From Planctomycetaceae bacterium (GTDB lineage: Bacteria > Planctomycetota > Phycisphaerae > Tepidisphaerales > Tepidisphaeraceae), in contig JAIYCY010000023.1 of assembly GCA_027487775.1 (NCBI GenBank), forward strand, positions 1 through 64,000: a stretch of 64,000 nucleotides of DNA. Direction: 5' to 3'. Numbering within the stretch: position 1 is the stretch's first letter; each line of letters starts with the position of its first letter. Of the stretch, positions 42,501 to 50,063 are shown piece by piece. The translations under genes were made by a program, and so were the position numbers. The notes below the pieces were generated by a model. It was not told the DNA's origin. It searched no databases and saw only the letters and a program-made list of their open reading frames with translations.

Positions 42501-44288
42501 ATGCGTTCGAACGCCCGCTCACTGCTGCTGCTGACTGCCGTCATCGCGGCTCTACCCGTGGTCGCACACGCCAACGAACTCGTCGTCGGCTCGGGTGATC
42601 TGACCAACAACTCGGTCGTGCTTTTCGCGCGAACCGACACGCCCGGCAACGTCAGCTTCGAGTACTCAGCCACGCCCGACTTCTCGTCGATCCTCGGCGG
42701 CGGCGCGGTGACGGTCGGCACCGACCTCGTGCCCGCCAAGCTCGACGTCACCGGGCTCGCGCCGAATCAGCAGTATTACTTTCGCGCGACCGACGCCGGC
42801 GCGCTGACCCGCGTGGGCGCTTTCAGCACACCGGCCCCCACGAGCGTGAAGCAGCCCGTCCGCATTGCCACCACCACCGACTGGCAGCAGTCTGCCCCGT
42901 TCCCCACCGTGCGCAATCTGCCCGGCCGCAACCCCGACGTCATCCTCAAGCTCGGCGACACCATCTACGCCGACACCGAAACCCGCGCCCTGCCTGGCGT
43001 CGTGCAGGCCCGCACACTTGATCAGTTCCGCACCAAGCACCGCGAGATCATCAGCCAGTCGGCCGTCAGCGCCACGCCCAACAACTTCATGGGCCAGGTC
43101 TACGCGTCGGCCCCGATCTTCAACACGATCGACGACCACGAAATCGTCGACAACTTCGCGGGCGGCGCAGCGCCAGGCGTGTCGCCCGATGCGCCCCTCG
43201 TCAACCCCGGCGAGGCCCCGCTCTTCACCGACGCAGTTCCGTTCGTGAACCAAACCCGGGCCTACCGCGATGCGATGCGGGCCTACAGCGAGTATCACCC
43301 CACGCGATCGCAGGTCTGGTCGGGCACAGGCGACGCCCGCGTCGACGGCGTGACCAAGCTCTATCGCCACCAGGATCTCGGCGGCAGCGCGAGCGTGACG
43401 ATGCTCGACAGCCGCAGCTTCCGCGATGTGCAGCTCCCGCCGGTGAGCAACCCCACCGATCCGATCGCGGTTGGCGGTTTCCTCGCCAGCACCTTCACGC
43501 CCGGCCGCACGCTGCTCGGTCGTCCGCAGCTTGATGCCGTCAAGGCCGACCTGCTCGCCGACCAGGCTTCGGGCGTGACGTGGAAGATCGTCGTCATCCC
43601 TGAGCCGATCCAGAACTTCGGCGTGGTCAATGCCGAAGACCGCTTCGAAGGCTACGCCACCGAGCGCACCGAGCTTTTGAAGTTCATCGATGACAACGGA
43701 ATCGACAACGTCGTCTTCGTAGCCGGCGACTTCCACGGCACCATCGTCAACAACCTCAGCTACCAGGTCCCCACCGCACAGGGCTTGCAGAGCATCCCGA
43801 CCAACGCGTTCGAGATCGTGACCGGCCCGGTCGGCTTCTTCAACGGACGCTTCGGCCCCGCGGTCGCGAACATCGCAGCGGCCGCAAATCTGATCACGCC
43901 TGAGCAGCTCGCCTTCTACAACTCTCTGCCCGAGGCGGGCAAGGACGCGTTCGTGCGAAACCTCGTCGACGCGCAGGTCACCCCGCTGGGCTACTCCCCC
44001 GTTGGTCTGGAAGACTCGGGCCTGAACGCCACGCTCCTGCAGGGCAGCTACTTCGCCGCCCACGGCTTTAGTTGGACCGAGTTCGACATCGACGAGCTCG
44101 AGAACCTGACGGTCACCACATGGAGCATTGACGCGTTCGACGACGCCTTCGCACTGGCCAACCCCGAAGCCGTGCTCGCGCTCGAGCCGCGCATCGTGAG
44201 CCAGTTCGTCGTCGCGCCGATTCCGGAGCCCGCAACGCTTGGCCTGCTCGCGAGTGCGTCGCTGATCGCACTTCGTCGTCGCAAGTGA
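42501..44288 (+). CDS. phoD: PhoD-family alkaline phosphatase with PEP-CTERM tag
   Basis: A 595-residue secreted phosphodiesterase/phosphomonoesterase. The signal peptide (1-24) is followed by a beta N-domain (ELVVGSGDLTNNSVVLFARTD) and the PhoD catalytic domain: IATTTDWQQS, VILKLGDTIYAD, TIDDHEIVDNF (DDHE motif), SVTMLDSRSFRD and VFVAGDFHG. PhoD enzymes are Ca/Fe-dependent and cleave phosphodiesters and monoesters. Many PhoD enzymes use Tat export; here the N-terminus MRSNARSLLLL lacks twin arginine. IPEPATLGLLASASLIAL then RRRK ends the protein. AAAGGGAGA sets the ATG at 42501, 114 bases after the preceding phosphatase. Confidence 0.9.
   Translation: MRSNARSLLLLTAVIAALPVVAHANELVVGSGDLTNNSVVLFARTDTPGNVSFEYSATPDFSSILGGGAVTVGTDLVPAKLDVTGLAPNQQYYFRATDAGALTRVGAFSTPAPTSVKQPVRIATTTDWQQSAPFPTVRNLPGRNPDVILKLGDTIYADTETRALPGVVQARTLDQFRTKHREIISQSAVSATPNNFMGQVYASAPIFNTIDDHEIVDNFAGGAAPGVSPDAPLVNPGEAPLFTDAVPFVNQTRAYRDAMRAYSEYHPTRSQVWSGTGDARVDGVTKLYRHQDLGGSASVTMLDSRSFRDVQLPPVSNPTDPIAVGGFLASTFTPGRTLLGRPQLDAVKADLLADQASGVTWKIVVIPEPIQNFGVVNAEDRFEGYATERTELLKFIDDNGIDNVVFVAGDFHGTIVNNLSYQVPTAQGLQSIPTNAFEIVTGPVGFFNGRFGPAVANIAAAANLITPEQLAFYNSLPEAGKDAFVRNLVDAQVTPLGYSPVGLEDSGLNATLLQGSYFAAHGFSWTEFDIDELENLTVTTWSIDAFDDAFALANPEAVLALEPRIVSQFVVAPIPEPATLGLLASASLIALRRRK
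44235..44288 (+). repeat. 54-bp exact repeat, copy 2 (sorting-tag DNA)
   Basis: Identical to 42333-42386, covering the second half of the PEP-CTERM tag and the stop codon. Confidence 0.95.
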
Positions 44289-44391
44289 GGTGTCGTTCGT
44301 CCCATCGCCGGCGGTCGATTTGATCGGTCGGTCGTCGGTTTGTCGTCACACAGTCTTCACATGGACGCAGGTTCTTTTTTAAGGAGAGAAG

Positions 44392-46050
44392 ATGTCTCGT
44401 AGCATTCGTTATGCCGCCTTTTCTGTTGCCGTTCTTGCAGGGACGACCAGTGCACTGGCCAATCCCAAAGCCAAGAACGTCATCCTCATGATCTCCGACG
44501 GCGCGGGCGACACGACATGGAAGGCTGCCAACCAGTGGCAGTTTGGGAACAACAGCACGCAACAGCCTTGGCAGTCGAACCCCGCGTACAAGAGCCATTG
44601 GATGAGCACCTTCCCGGGCGACACGCTTCCGCTTCCGCCGGGTCAGACCGATGTGCGTCTTGGGTTTCCCGCAGGGACCCTCCCACGTCGTCTTCCACAG
44701 TTGTGGAACGAGTTGCCCATCCCACAGAACGGCTCTTACGACATCTCTGCAGCCAATGATGACACGCCGGAAACCGTTCGTGTCTGGGCGAATGCCAACG
44801 GCTCACTTTTGGGTGATCGAGGTCCGCGGCAGGCGCTGACGCCCGTTGCCAGCAACCCGGCTGCGGTTCGACAGCTTGCGGGATTGCTCGCGGCTCAAGG
44901 ATCGGTGCGACCGCACTTCGATCAAGGCTTCGCCGCCTACGACTACCTGATCTGGAACAGCACCACGGACAGTGCCGCTGCGGGCACTGCGCTTGCTTCA
45001 GGACGTAAGACTTACAACAGCGCCATCAATTTCATCGATAATGGCACTTCGCTCGAAGCCGTGCCGTTCATCACCCAGCAGGTCAAGGCTCTGGGCAAGA
45101 AGGCGGGTGTCGTCACCACCAAACCCTTCACCGACGCCACGCCAGCGGCATTCGGCACACAGGACGACTTCCGTGACGATGAAGCCGCCATCAGCGATTC
45201 GATGATCCGCAACGGCAATCTCGATGTGATCATCACCCCGGGCCATCCGGAGTTTGGTGGAAGCTCACAAACGCTCAGCGCCGCGAACCTCGCCGCCCTG
45301 CGCGGTGGCCTCGACAACTGGACCTTTGTCGACAACAACGCAAATCTCCGAGCCATCGGGAACGGCTCGCAACCCGCCCCCGAGCGACTCTTCGGCATGG
45401 TCCCCGTTGGTGGATCGCTGAACAGCCGCAACACCACTGGTCGTAGGAATGCATACGACCCGCGATTCTACGATCCGGCCAACCCCAATGGCGCAGTGCC
45501 ATTCGTCAACCCCGACCTCGACGAGCTCTCGATGGCCGCCATCAACACGCTCAAGCAGGACCCCGAAGGCTTCTTCGTGATGATCGAAGGCGCTTCTGTG
45601 GACTCGGCTGCCCACGCCAACAACCTGCCGCAGCTCATTGAAGAGCAACTGCAATTCAATCGTGCCGTCGATCGGGTGATCAATTGGATCGAGACCGAGA
45701 GTTCATGGGACGACACACTCCTGATCGTGACCACCGATCACGCCAACGGGATGTTCCTCGGACCGGACTCTCGAACAGTCTATTTCCAAGACCCTGTCCC
45801 CGGCGGGGCGGGAGAGCTTCCTCAGGGCATCTTCTGGACCACCAACCACACCAATGAACTCGTGCCCCTCTGGTCTCGTGGTCCGGGCAGCGAACTCTTT
45901 TCGCAGCTGTTTGACGGCGTGGACCCGCGTCGTGGTCAATTCGTCGACAACACAGACGTCTATACCGTGATGAGCAGCGTCGTTCCCGAGCCGGCAACGA
46001 TGGGTCTGCTTGCGGGTGCGGCGGTCGTGGCGCTGCGTCGCCGCAAATGA
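44392..46050 (+). CDS. phoA: PhoA-type alkaline phosphatase with PEP-CTERM tag
   Basis: A 552-residue secreted enzyme of the alkaline phosphatase superfamily. After the signal peptide (1-24) come NVILMISDGAGD (metal-binding Asp), STTDSAAAGTALASGRKT with the phosphorylated Ser, VVTTKPFTDATPAAF, VMIEGASVDSAAHANN and IVTTDHANG, all active-site or zinc/magnesium ligands. It hydrolyses phosphomonoesters. A 45-residue insertion (about 55-100) is unusual. The tag VPEPATMGLLAGAAVVAL then RRRK shows independent synonymous codon choice from the other two tags. It follows phoD by 103 bases and closes the cluster before a terminator. Confidence 0.92.
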   Translation: MSRSIRYAAFSVAVLAGTTSALANPKAKNVILMISDGAGDTTWKAANQWQFGNNSTQQPWQSNPAYKSHWMSTFPGDTLPLPPGQTDVRLGFPAGTLPRRLPQLWNELPIPQNGSYDISAANDDTPETVRVWANANGSLLGDRGPRQALTPVASNPAAVRQLAGLLAAQGSVRPHFDQGFAAYDYLIWNSTTDSAAAGTALASGRKTYNSAINFIDNGTSLEAVPFITQQVKALGKKAGVVTTKPFTDATPAAFGTQDDFRDDEAAISDSMIRNGNLDVIITPGHPEFGGSSQTLSAANLAALRGGLDNWTFVDNNANLRAIGNGSQPAPERLFGMVPVGGSLNSRNTTGRRNAYDPRFYDPANPNGAVPFVNPDLDELSMAAINTLKQDPEGFFVMIEGASVDSAAHANNLPQLIEEQLQFNRAVDRVINWIETESSWDDTLLIVTTDHANGMFLGPDSRTVYFQDPVPGGAGELPQGIFWTTNHTNELVPLWSRGPGSELFSQLFDGVDPRRGQFVDNTDVYTVMSSVVPEPATMGLLAGAAVVALRRRK

Positions 46051-46071
46051 GTGAACAGGGTTCCCTTCGCG

Positions 46072-46106
46072 GGCGGTCGACTTGATCGGTCGACCGTCGG
46101 CTTTTT
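46072..46106 (+). terminator. Terminator at the end of the phosphatase cluster
   Basis: CGGTCGAC (46074-46081) pairs with GTCGACCG (46089-46096), extended by a G-T and a G-C pair, with a seven-base loop; TCGGC then TTTTT follows. The sequence closely resembles 44310-44343 downstream of phoD. Confidence 0.65.
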
Positions 46107-46158
46107 GTGTGACTGGAAGGCTTCGCCTGCGGATTGTTACTGCTGCAGGGGAGCGTGG

Positions 46159-47685
46159 TTATTCAAAGCGTAGGGCGCGGACGGGGCGAAGCATGGCGGC
46201 GCGGAGTGCGGGGACGCCCGCGCCGACGACCGCGGCGGCGATGGCGACGGCGAAGATGATGCCCGCCGCCGAGACATCGACGCGATTGGGCACCTCGTCG
46301 AATGCGTAGACATCAGGGTTCCACGGGTCAAAACCGGTGTTGGCGGCCACCCATTTGTGGATCGGGTTGATGTAATGCGTGAAGGTCCAGCCGAGCGCGA
46401 TGCCGAGAAGTCCGCCGACACATCCGATGACCGCGCCGTAGCAGAGGAAGATGTAGGCGACGGTCCATGGCGATGCGCCGACGCTTTTGAGGATGCCGAT
46501 GTCGCGCGTCTTTTCGATGACGATCATGTAGAAGATGCAGAAGATCAGTGCGACGGCGACGAGGCTGATGAAGCTGAAGAGGAACATGACGAGCGAGATT
46601 TCGTTTTCGATCGCGCCGATCCAGAGGCGTTGCTGTTCCTGCCATGTTTGGACGCGAATGGCGCCGAAGCCGGCGTTGGGGATTTGTCCTGTGGTGTCAA
46701 AGACGACTTCTTCGATGCTGCTTTTGAGTGCGATGGGATCGATGCCAGACGAGACGCTGATGTGGATTTCGCTGGTGCGTGCGGGTTCGGTTTTGGATTC
46801 GCCGGTTTTGCGGTCTTTGTAGGTGTAGCTGTTCATCTGCAGGTCGCGCTGCAGGACGTCGAAGGGGACGTAGACGTTGTTGTCGTGGACTGGGAGTTGG
46901 GTGCGTGAGCCGTGGACGATCCAGTATTGGGTGAGTGCGGGGTTGAGGGTGGTGGCGCTGCTGAGATCGTCGGCGGCGGGCACGACGGTGAGGCGTGCGA
47001 AGCGGAGTTCGAGTTGTGGTGGCCAGTCGACTTGTCCGTCGCGTTTTTTGCGAGCGCCGACGACGAGTCCGCCGACGATCATGCCCGGTCGCTCGCGTAC
47101 GCGTGCGTCGTCTGGGAGGATGAATTCATAGGGTGCGTGAGGGTAGAGATCGAAGCTGAGGCGGTTGAGTTTCCATGGTTCTGGGTAATCGACTTCGGAG
47201 TTGTAGACGAGCGTGGGCCCGAACTGCCAGACGCGATCGATGTCGGCGATGGGGATGCCGAGGACCTGGACGTAGGATTCGATTTTGTTATCGATGTTGA
47301 TGAGTGCGGCGGTTCGGATGACGGGGACGGCGGCGTCGACGCCGGGCGTTTCGCGGAGGCGTTTGATGATCGCGTCATAGTTGCTGATACCACTTTGTCT
47401 TGGCGTGGAGATGATGAGGTCGCCTGAGAGGAGTTTGAAGCTGTTGCGATATTGCGCGAGCCATCCGCCCATGACGCTGAAGACGACGAGTACGAGCGCG
47501 ACGCAGAGCGCGACGGCGAGTAGGCTGACCCAGGCGAGTCGGAGCTTGAAGAGGTATTTGTGGACGAGCGTACGAATCGCGGGCGGGCCGATGAGGTAAT
47601 GGAGAATGGCCACCCCGACGCCCGCGAGGATGGCGAAGGCGAGGAGGGCGACGAGGCTGACGAGGATGACTTGAGTGGTGCTCAC
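46159..47685 (-). CDS. LolC/LolE-type ABC transporter permease (MacB/FtsX fold)
   Basis: A 508-residue membrane protein. Two N-terminal helices (VILVSLVALLAFAILAGVGVAILHYLIG; LAWVSLLAVALCVALVLVVFSVMGGWL) precede a large periplasmic MacB-like domain (about 85-370). The C-terminal three-helix FtsX core has ISLVAVALIFCIFYMIVIEKTRDIGILKSVGASPWTVAYIFL, a pattern shared with LolC/LolE. It may extract lipoproteins or other lipidated cargo with the LolD-type ATPase at 39445-40182. The start is GTG 47685, overlapping the antitoxin stop by GTGA, so it may be translationally coupled to the upstream gene. An extra N-terminal helix compared with standard LolC is noted. Confidence 0.82.
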   Translation of the reverse strand: MSTTQVILVSLVALLAFAILAGVGVAILHYLIGPPAIRTLVHKYLFKLRLAWVSLLAVALCVALVLVVFSVMGGWLAQYRNSFKLLSGDLIISTPRQSGISNYDAIIKRLRETPGVDAAVPVIRTAALINIDNKIESYVQVLGIPIADIDRVWQFGPTLVYNSEVDYPEPWKLNRLSFDLYPHAPYEFILPDDARVRERPGMIVGGLVVGARKKRDGQVDWPPQLELRFARLTVVPAADDLSSATTLNPALTQYWIVHGSRTQLPVHDNNVYVPFDVLQRDLQMNSYTYKDRKTGESKTEPARTSEIHISVSSGIDPIALKSSIEEVVFDTTGQIPNAGFGAIRVQTWQEQQRLWIGAIENEISLVMFLFSFISLVAVALIFCIFYMIVIEKTRDIGILKSVGASPWTVAYIFLCYGAVIGCVGGLLGIALGWTFTHYINPIHKWVAANTGFDPWNPDVYAFDEVPNRVDVSAAGIIFAVAIAAAVVGAGVPALRAAMLRPVRALRFE

Positions 47686-48011
47686 GCGGTTTGGCCGCCT
47701 TTGAAGGCGATCATGCCGCGAAGGCTTTGTTCGATGTATTGCCCGAGTGTGATACCGAGTCGTCCGGCTTCGATGGAAGCGCGTTTGAGCAGTTTGGGAT
47801 CGATATCGACGACGCGAAGACCACCTCGTCGAGAGGTCTCGAAGGCGATTCGTTCGGATTGGGTCAGCGCGCGACCGATCGAAGCAGAGCGCGTGGGCTT
47901 GTCGAATTCGCGCGTCGCCTCCCGCAATTCGGCGGCGGACATTTGCCAGAACGGCTTCGTCATCTCCCCTGGCTTCTTTGTCGATCGGGTTGTTGTGGTT
48001 CGCTTGGTCAT
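47682..48011 (-). CDS. BrnA/CopG-like antitoxin
   Basis: A 109-residue basic protein. The first 55 residues (KKPGEMTKPFWQMSAAELREATREFDKP) resemble BrnA-type N-termini; the C-terminal part RGGLRVVDIDPKLLKRASIEAGRLGITLGQYIEQSLRGMIA fits a ribbon-helix-helix: a short strand, a helix and GxxLxxYIxxxL. Such antitoxins bind their toxin and repress their own operon. The upstream interrupted BrnT-like gene ends 22 bases before this start. Its stop overlaps the start of the LolC/E permease gene. Confidence 0.7.
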   Translation of the reverse strand: MTKRTTTTRSTKKPGEMTKPFWQMSAAELREATREFDKPTRSASIGRALTQSERIAFETSRRGGLRVVDIDPKLLKRASIEAGRLGITLGQYIEQSLRGMIAFKGGQTA

Positions 48012-48033
48012 ATGGCTGGATGAGTGTATCAGG

Positions 48034-48357
48034 TTATCGACGTAGCCTTCGTCGGCGTTCGGCTTGGGTCAGGTCGCGTGCGTGGATCACCATGATCCAA
48101 ATCTCATTCGATCTAACGTCCAGTTCATCGAGCGACATCGGCTTTGATCGCTACGAATCTGCAGGCTTTCGCACAAAGGTTACCTGCAGCCAGCGACCGC
48201 GCGAAGTCTGCCCGTGTACGAGAAACTTTCCATGGCCGATGTCGCGGGGATAGCCTCGACCACTGGTGCGAATGACCTCTTCTGCTTCTGAAGGGGTGAC
48301 TGCATGGGTGTTGATGTGTTCGATGTTCGCTTCATTCCAGAAGAATCGCATGATCAT
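48034..48357 (-). pseudogene. BrnT-like toxin gene interrupted by an in-frame amber codon
   Basis: Reading starts at ATG 48357 (or 48351, MRFFWNEANIEHINTHAVTPSEAEEVI) and gives 68 codons to TAG at 48153-48151. The same frame then continues for 38 codons, including NEIWIMVIHARDLTQAERRRRLRR, to TAA at 48036-48034. This second half is the C-terminus expected for the BrnT/DUF4258-like RNase toxin family (VIHARDLTxxExRR), so the TAG splits one gene. The ATG overlaps the lysS stop codon. Either the toxin has been inactivated by a point mutation or the TAG is read through; a sequencing error is also possible. Confidence 0.75.
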
Positions 48358-49859
48358 CCCTGCGGCCGCATGAGTGGGAAGAGGATGACGTCGCGGATGC
48401 TGGGTGCGCCGGTGAGCATCATGACGAGGCGGTCGATGCCGAGACCGATTCCGCCGGCGGGGGGCATGCCGTACTTGAGGGCGGTCAGGAAGTCTTCGTC
48501 GACCTGCTGCTGTTCTTCGCGATCGCCGACCTGGTGGTGGAAGTGTTCCGCCTGGACGTCGGGGTCGTTGAGTTCGGTGTAGCCGGGCGAGATTTCCTGG
48601 CCGTTGATGGCGAGTTCGTAGACGTCTGCGAAGTAGTCGTCGTCGCGGCAGCGCCGGGCGAGTGGGATGATCACGCCGGGCACGCGTGTGACGAAGCAGG
48701 GATCGATGAGCGTCGGCTCGACGAGCTTTTCGTAGAGCTCGGTGAGCTGCTCTGCGGGGTTGGCGTGGTATTTGATGTCCTTGCCGCGGTGGTTAGCGCG
48801 GATGGCTTCGAGCTTGTCGGTTGGGATGGGATTTTTGTCGAACGTCCAGCCGGTCTTTTCTTCGACGAGTTCGGACATGGTCGCGCGGCGCCAGGGGCGT
48901 TTGCTCAAGTCGATACGGCGAGTTGGCTCGCCGGCTTCACTGGTGTCTGGGAGTTTGTGGTTGATGATCAGGGTGCCCAGGACGTTTTGAGCGACGGTGC
49001 AGATCATGTCTTCGACCATGTCGGCCATCGTTTCCCACGAGCCGTAGGCTTCGTAGGCTTCGAGCATGGTGAATTCGGGATTGTGTCTCGGGCTGATGCC
49101 TTCGTTGCGGAAATTGCGGTTGATTTCGAAGACTTTGTTCATTCCGCCGACGAGGAGTCGCTTGAGATAGAGTTCAGGTGCGATGCGTAGGAAGAGTGGG
49201 ATGTCGAGTGCGTTGTGGTGGGTTTTGAACGGTCGGGCGGCCGCGCCTCCGTGGATGGGCTGGAGCATGGGCGTTTCGACTTCGAGATAGCCGCGAGCGC
49301 GGAGGAAGCTGCGGATTTCGTCGATGATGCGGATGCGTGTTTGGGCGAGTTGCATGACGTCTGGGTTGGCCCAGAGATCGACGTAGCGTTGGCGGTAGCG
49401 AGCTTCGACGTCGCTGAGACCGTCCCATTTTCCGGGCGGGGTGAGCAGGCATTTGGCGCTGATTTGGAGCGACGATGCCCAGACGGTGGTTTCGCCGGTT
49501 TTGGTGACGCCGAGGGGGCCTTGGACGACGATCTGATCGCCGAGGTCGAGGAGTCGATCGATTTCCCAGTCGAGTTCGGGGACGCGTTTTTTGTCGATGG
49601 CGACTTGGATGCGGCCGGTTTGATCCTGAATGAACATGAAGACGAGTTTTCCGAAGTCTTTTCGGAAGGTGATGCGACCTGCGACCTTGACGACAGCGCC
49701 TCCGTCGTGGCCGTCGGTTTCGGGCTTGTGCTTGGCGCGGGCGTCTGCGATCGGCATGAGATCGGCGGTGCGCTGGCCGAACGGATCGACGTGGATGAGT
49801 CGGAGTTTTTCGAGTTTTGCCCGGCGGTCGGCTTCGAGTTGGTTGGGTTGGTCAGACAT
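48354..49859 (-). CDS. lysS: Lysine--tRNA ligase, class II
   Basis: A 501-residue synthetase. The OB-fold anticodon domain (VAGRITFRKDFGKLVFMFIQDQTGRIQVAI) precedes the class II core: motif 1 LRARGYLEVETPMLQPIHGGAAARPF, motif 2 FEINRNFRNEGISPRHNPEFTMLEAYEAY, and motif 3 GIGLGIDRLVMMLTGAPSIRDVILFPLMRPQ. It charges tRNA-Lys with lysine using ATP. Length is normal. The interrupted toxin gene starts in the overlap with its stop, an organisation that places toxin, antitoxin and LolC/E-type permease genes directly downstream. Confidence 0.97.
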   Translation of the reverse strand: MSDQPNQLEADRRAKLEKLRLIHVDPFGQRTADLMPIADARAKHKPETDGHDGGAVVKVAGRITFRKDFGKLVFMFIQDQTGRIQVAIDKKRVPELDWEIDRLLDLGDQIVVQGPLGVTKTGETTVWASSLQISAKCLLTPPGKWDGLSDVEARYRQRYVDLWANPDVMQLAQTRIRIIDEIRSFLRARGYLEVETPMLQPIHGGAAARPFKTHHNALDIPLFLRIAPELYLKRLLVGGMNKVFEINRNFRNEGISPRHNPEFTMLEAYEAYGSWETMADMVEDMICTVAQNVLGTLIINHKLPDTSEAGEPTRRIDLSKRPWRRATMSELVEEKTGWTFDKNPIPTDKLEAIRANHRGKDIKYHANPAEQLTELYEKLVEPTLIDPCFVTRVPGVIIPLARRCRDDDYFADVYELAINGQEISPGYTELNDPDVQAEHFHHQVGDREEQQQVDEDFLTALKYGMPPAGGIGLGIDRLVMMLTGAPSIRDVILFPLMRPQG

Positions 49860-50063
49860 GTTGGATGGTTTGGGGCTGATGTGTTGTGGAAGGGCGTATC
49901 ATATCGAGCGAAACGTTGTGATGAGGTCAGATTTTCCAGTCTAAAAAGGGGACGAGCCGATGATAGGGACGTGACAGGGAAAGAAAAGCCTCGCCCGGAG
50001 GGCCGTTGCATCCGGACGCCCGGTGGTGTTGCGCGGTCATCGTATGATGCGCGATGTTGGGGG

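Noticed and set aside
42666-44063. Long minus-strand open frame of 465 codons opposite phoD
   Set aside because: It is the complement of a strongly supported phosphatase gene with all catalytic motifs; composition is Arg/Val/Gly-biased and matches no family.
49215-50063. Upstream extension of the DUF1570 frame
   Set aside because: It lies antisense to lysS and lacks a signal peptide; the exported start near 50064-50082 is more likely.
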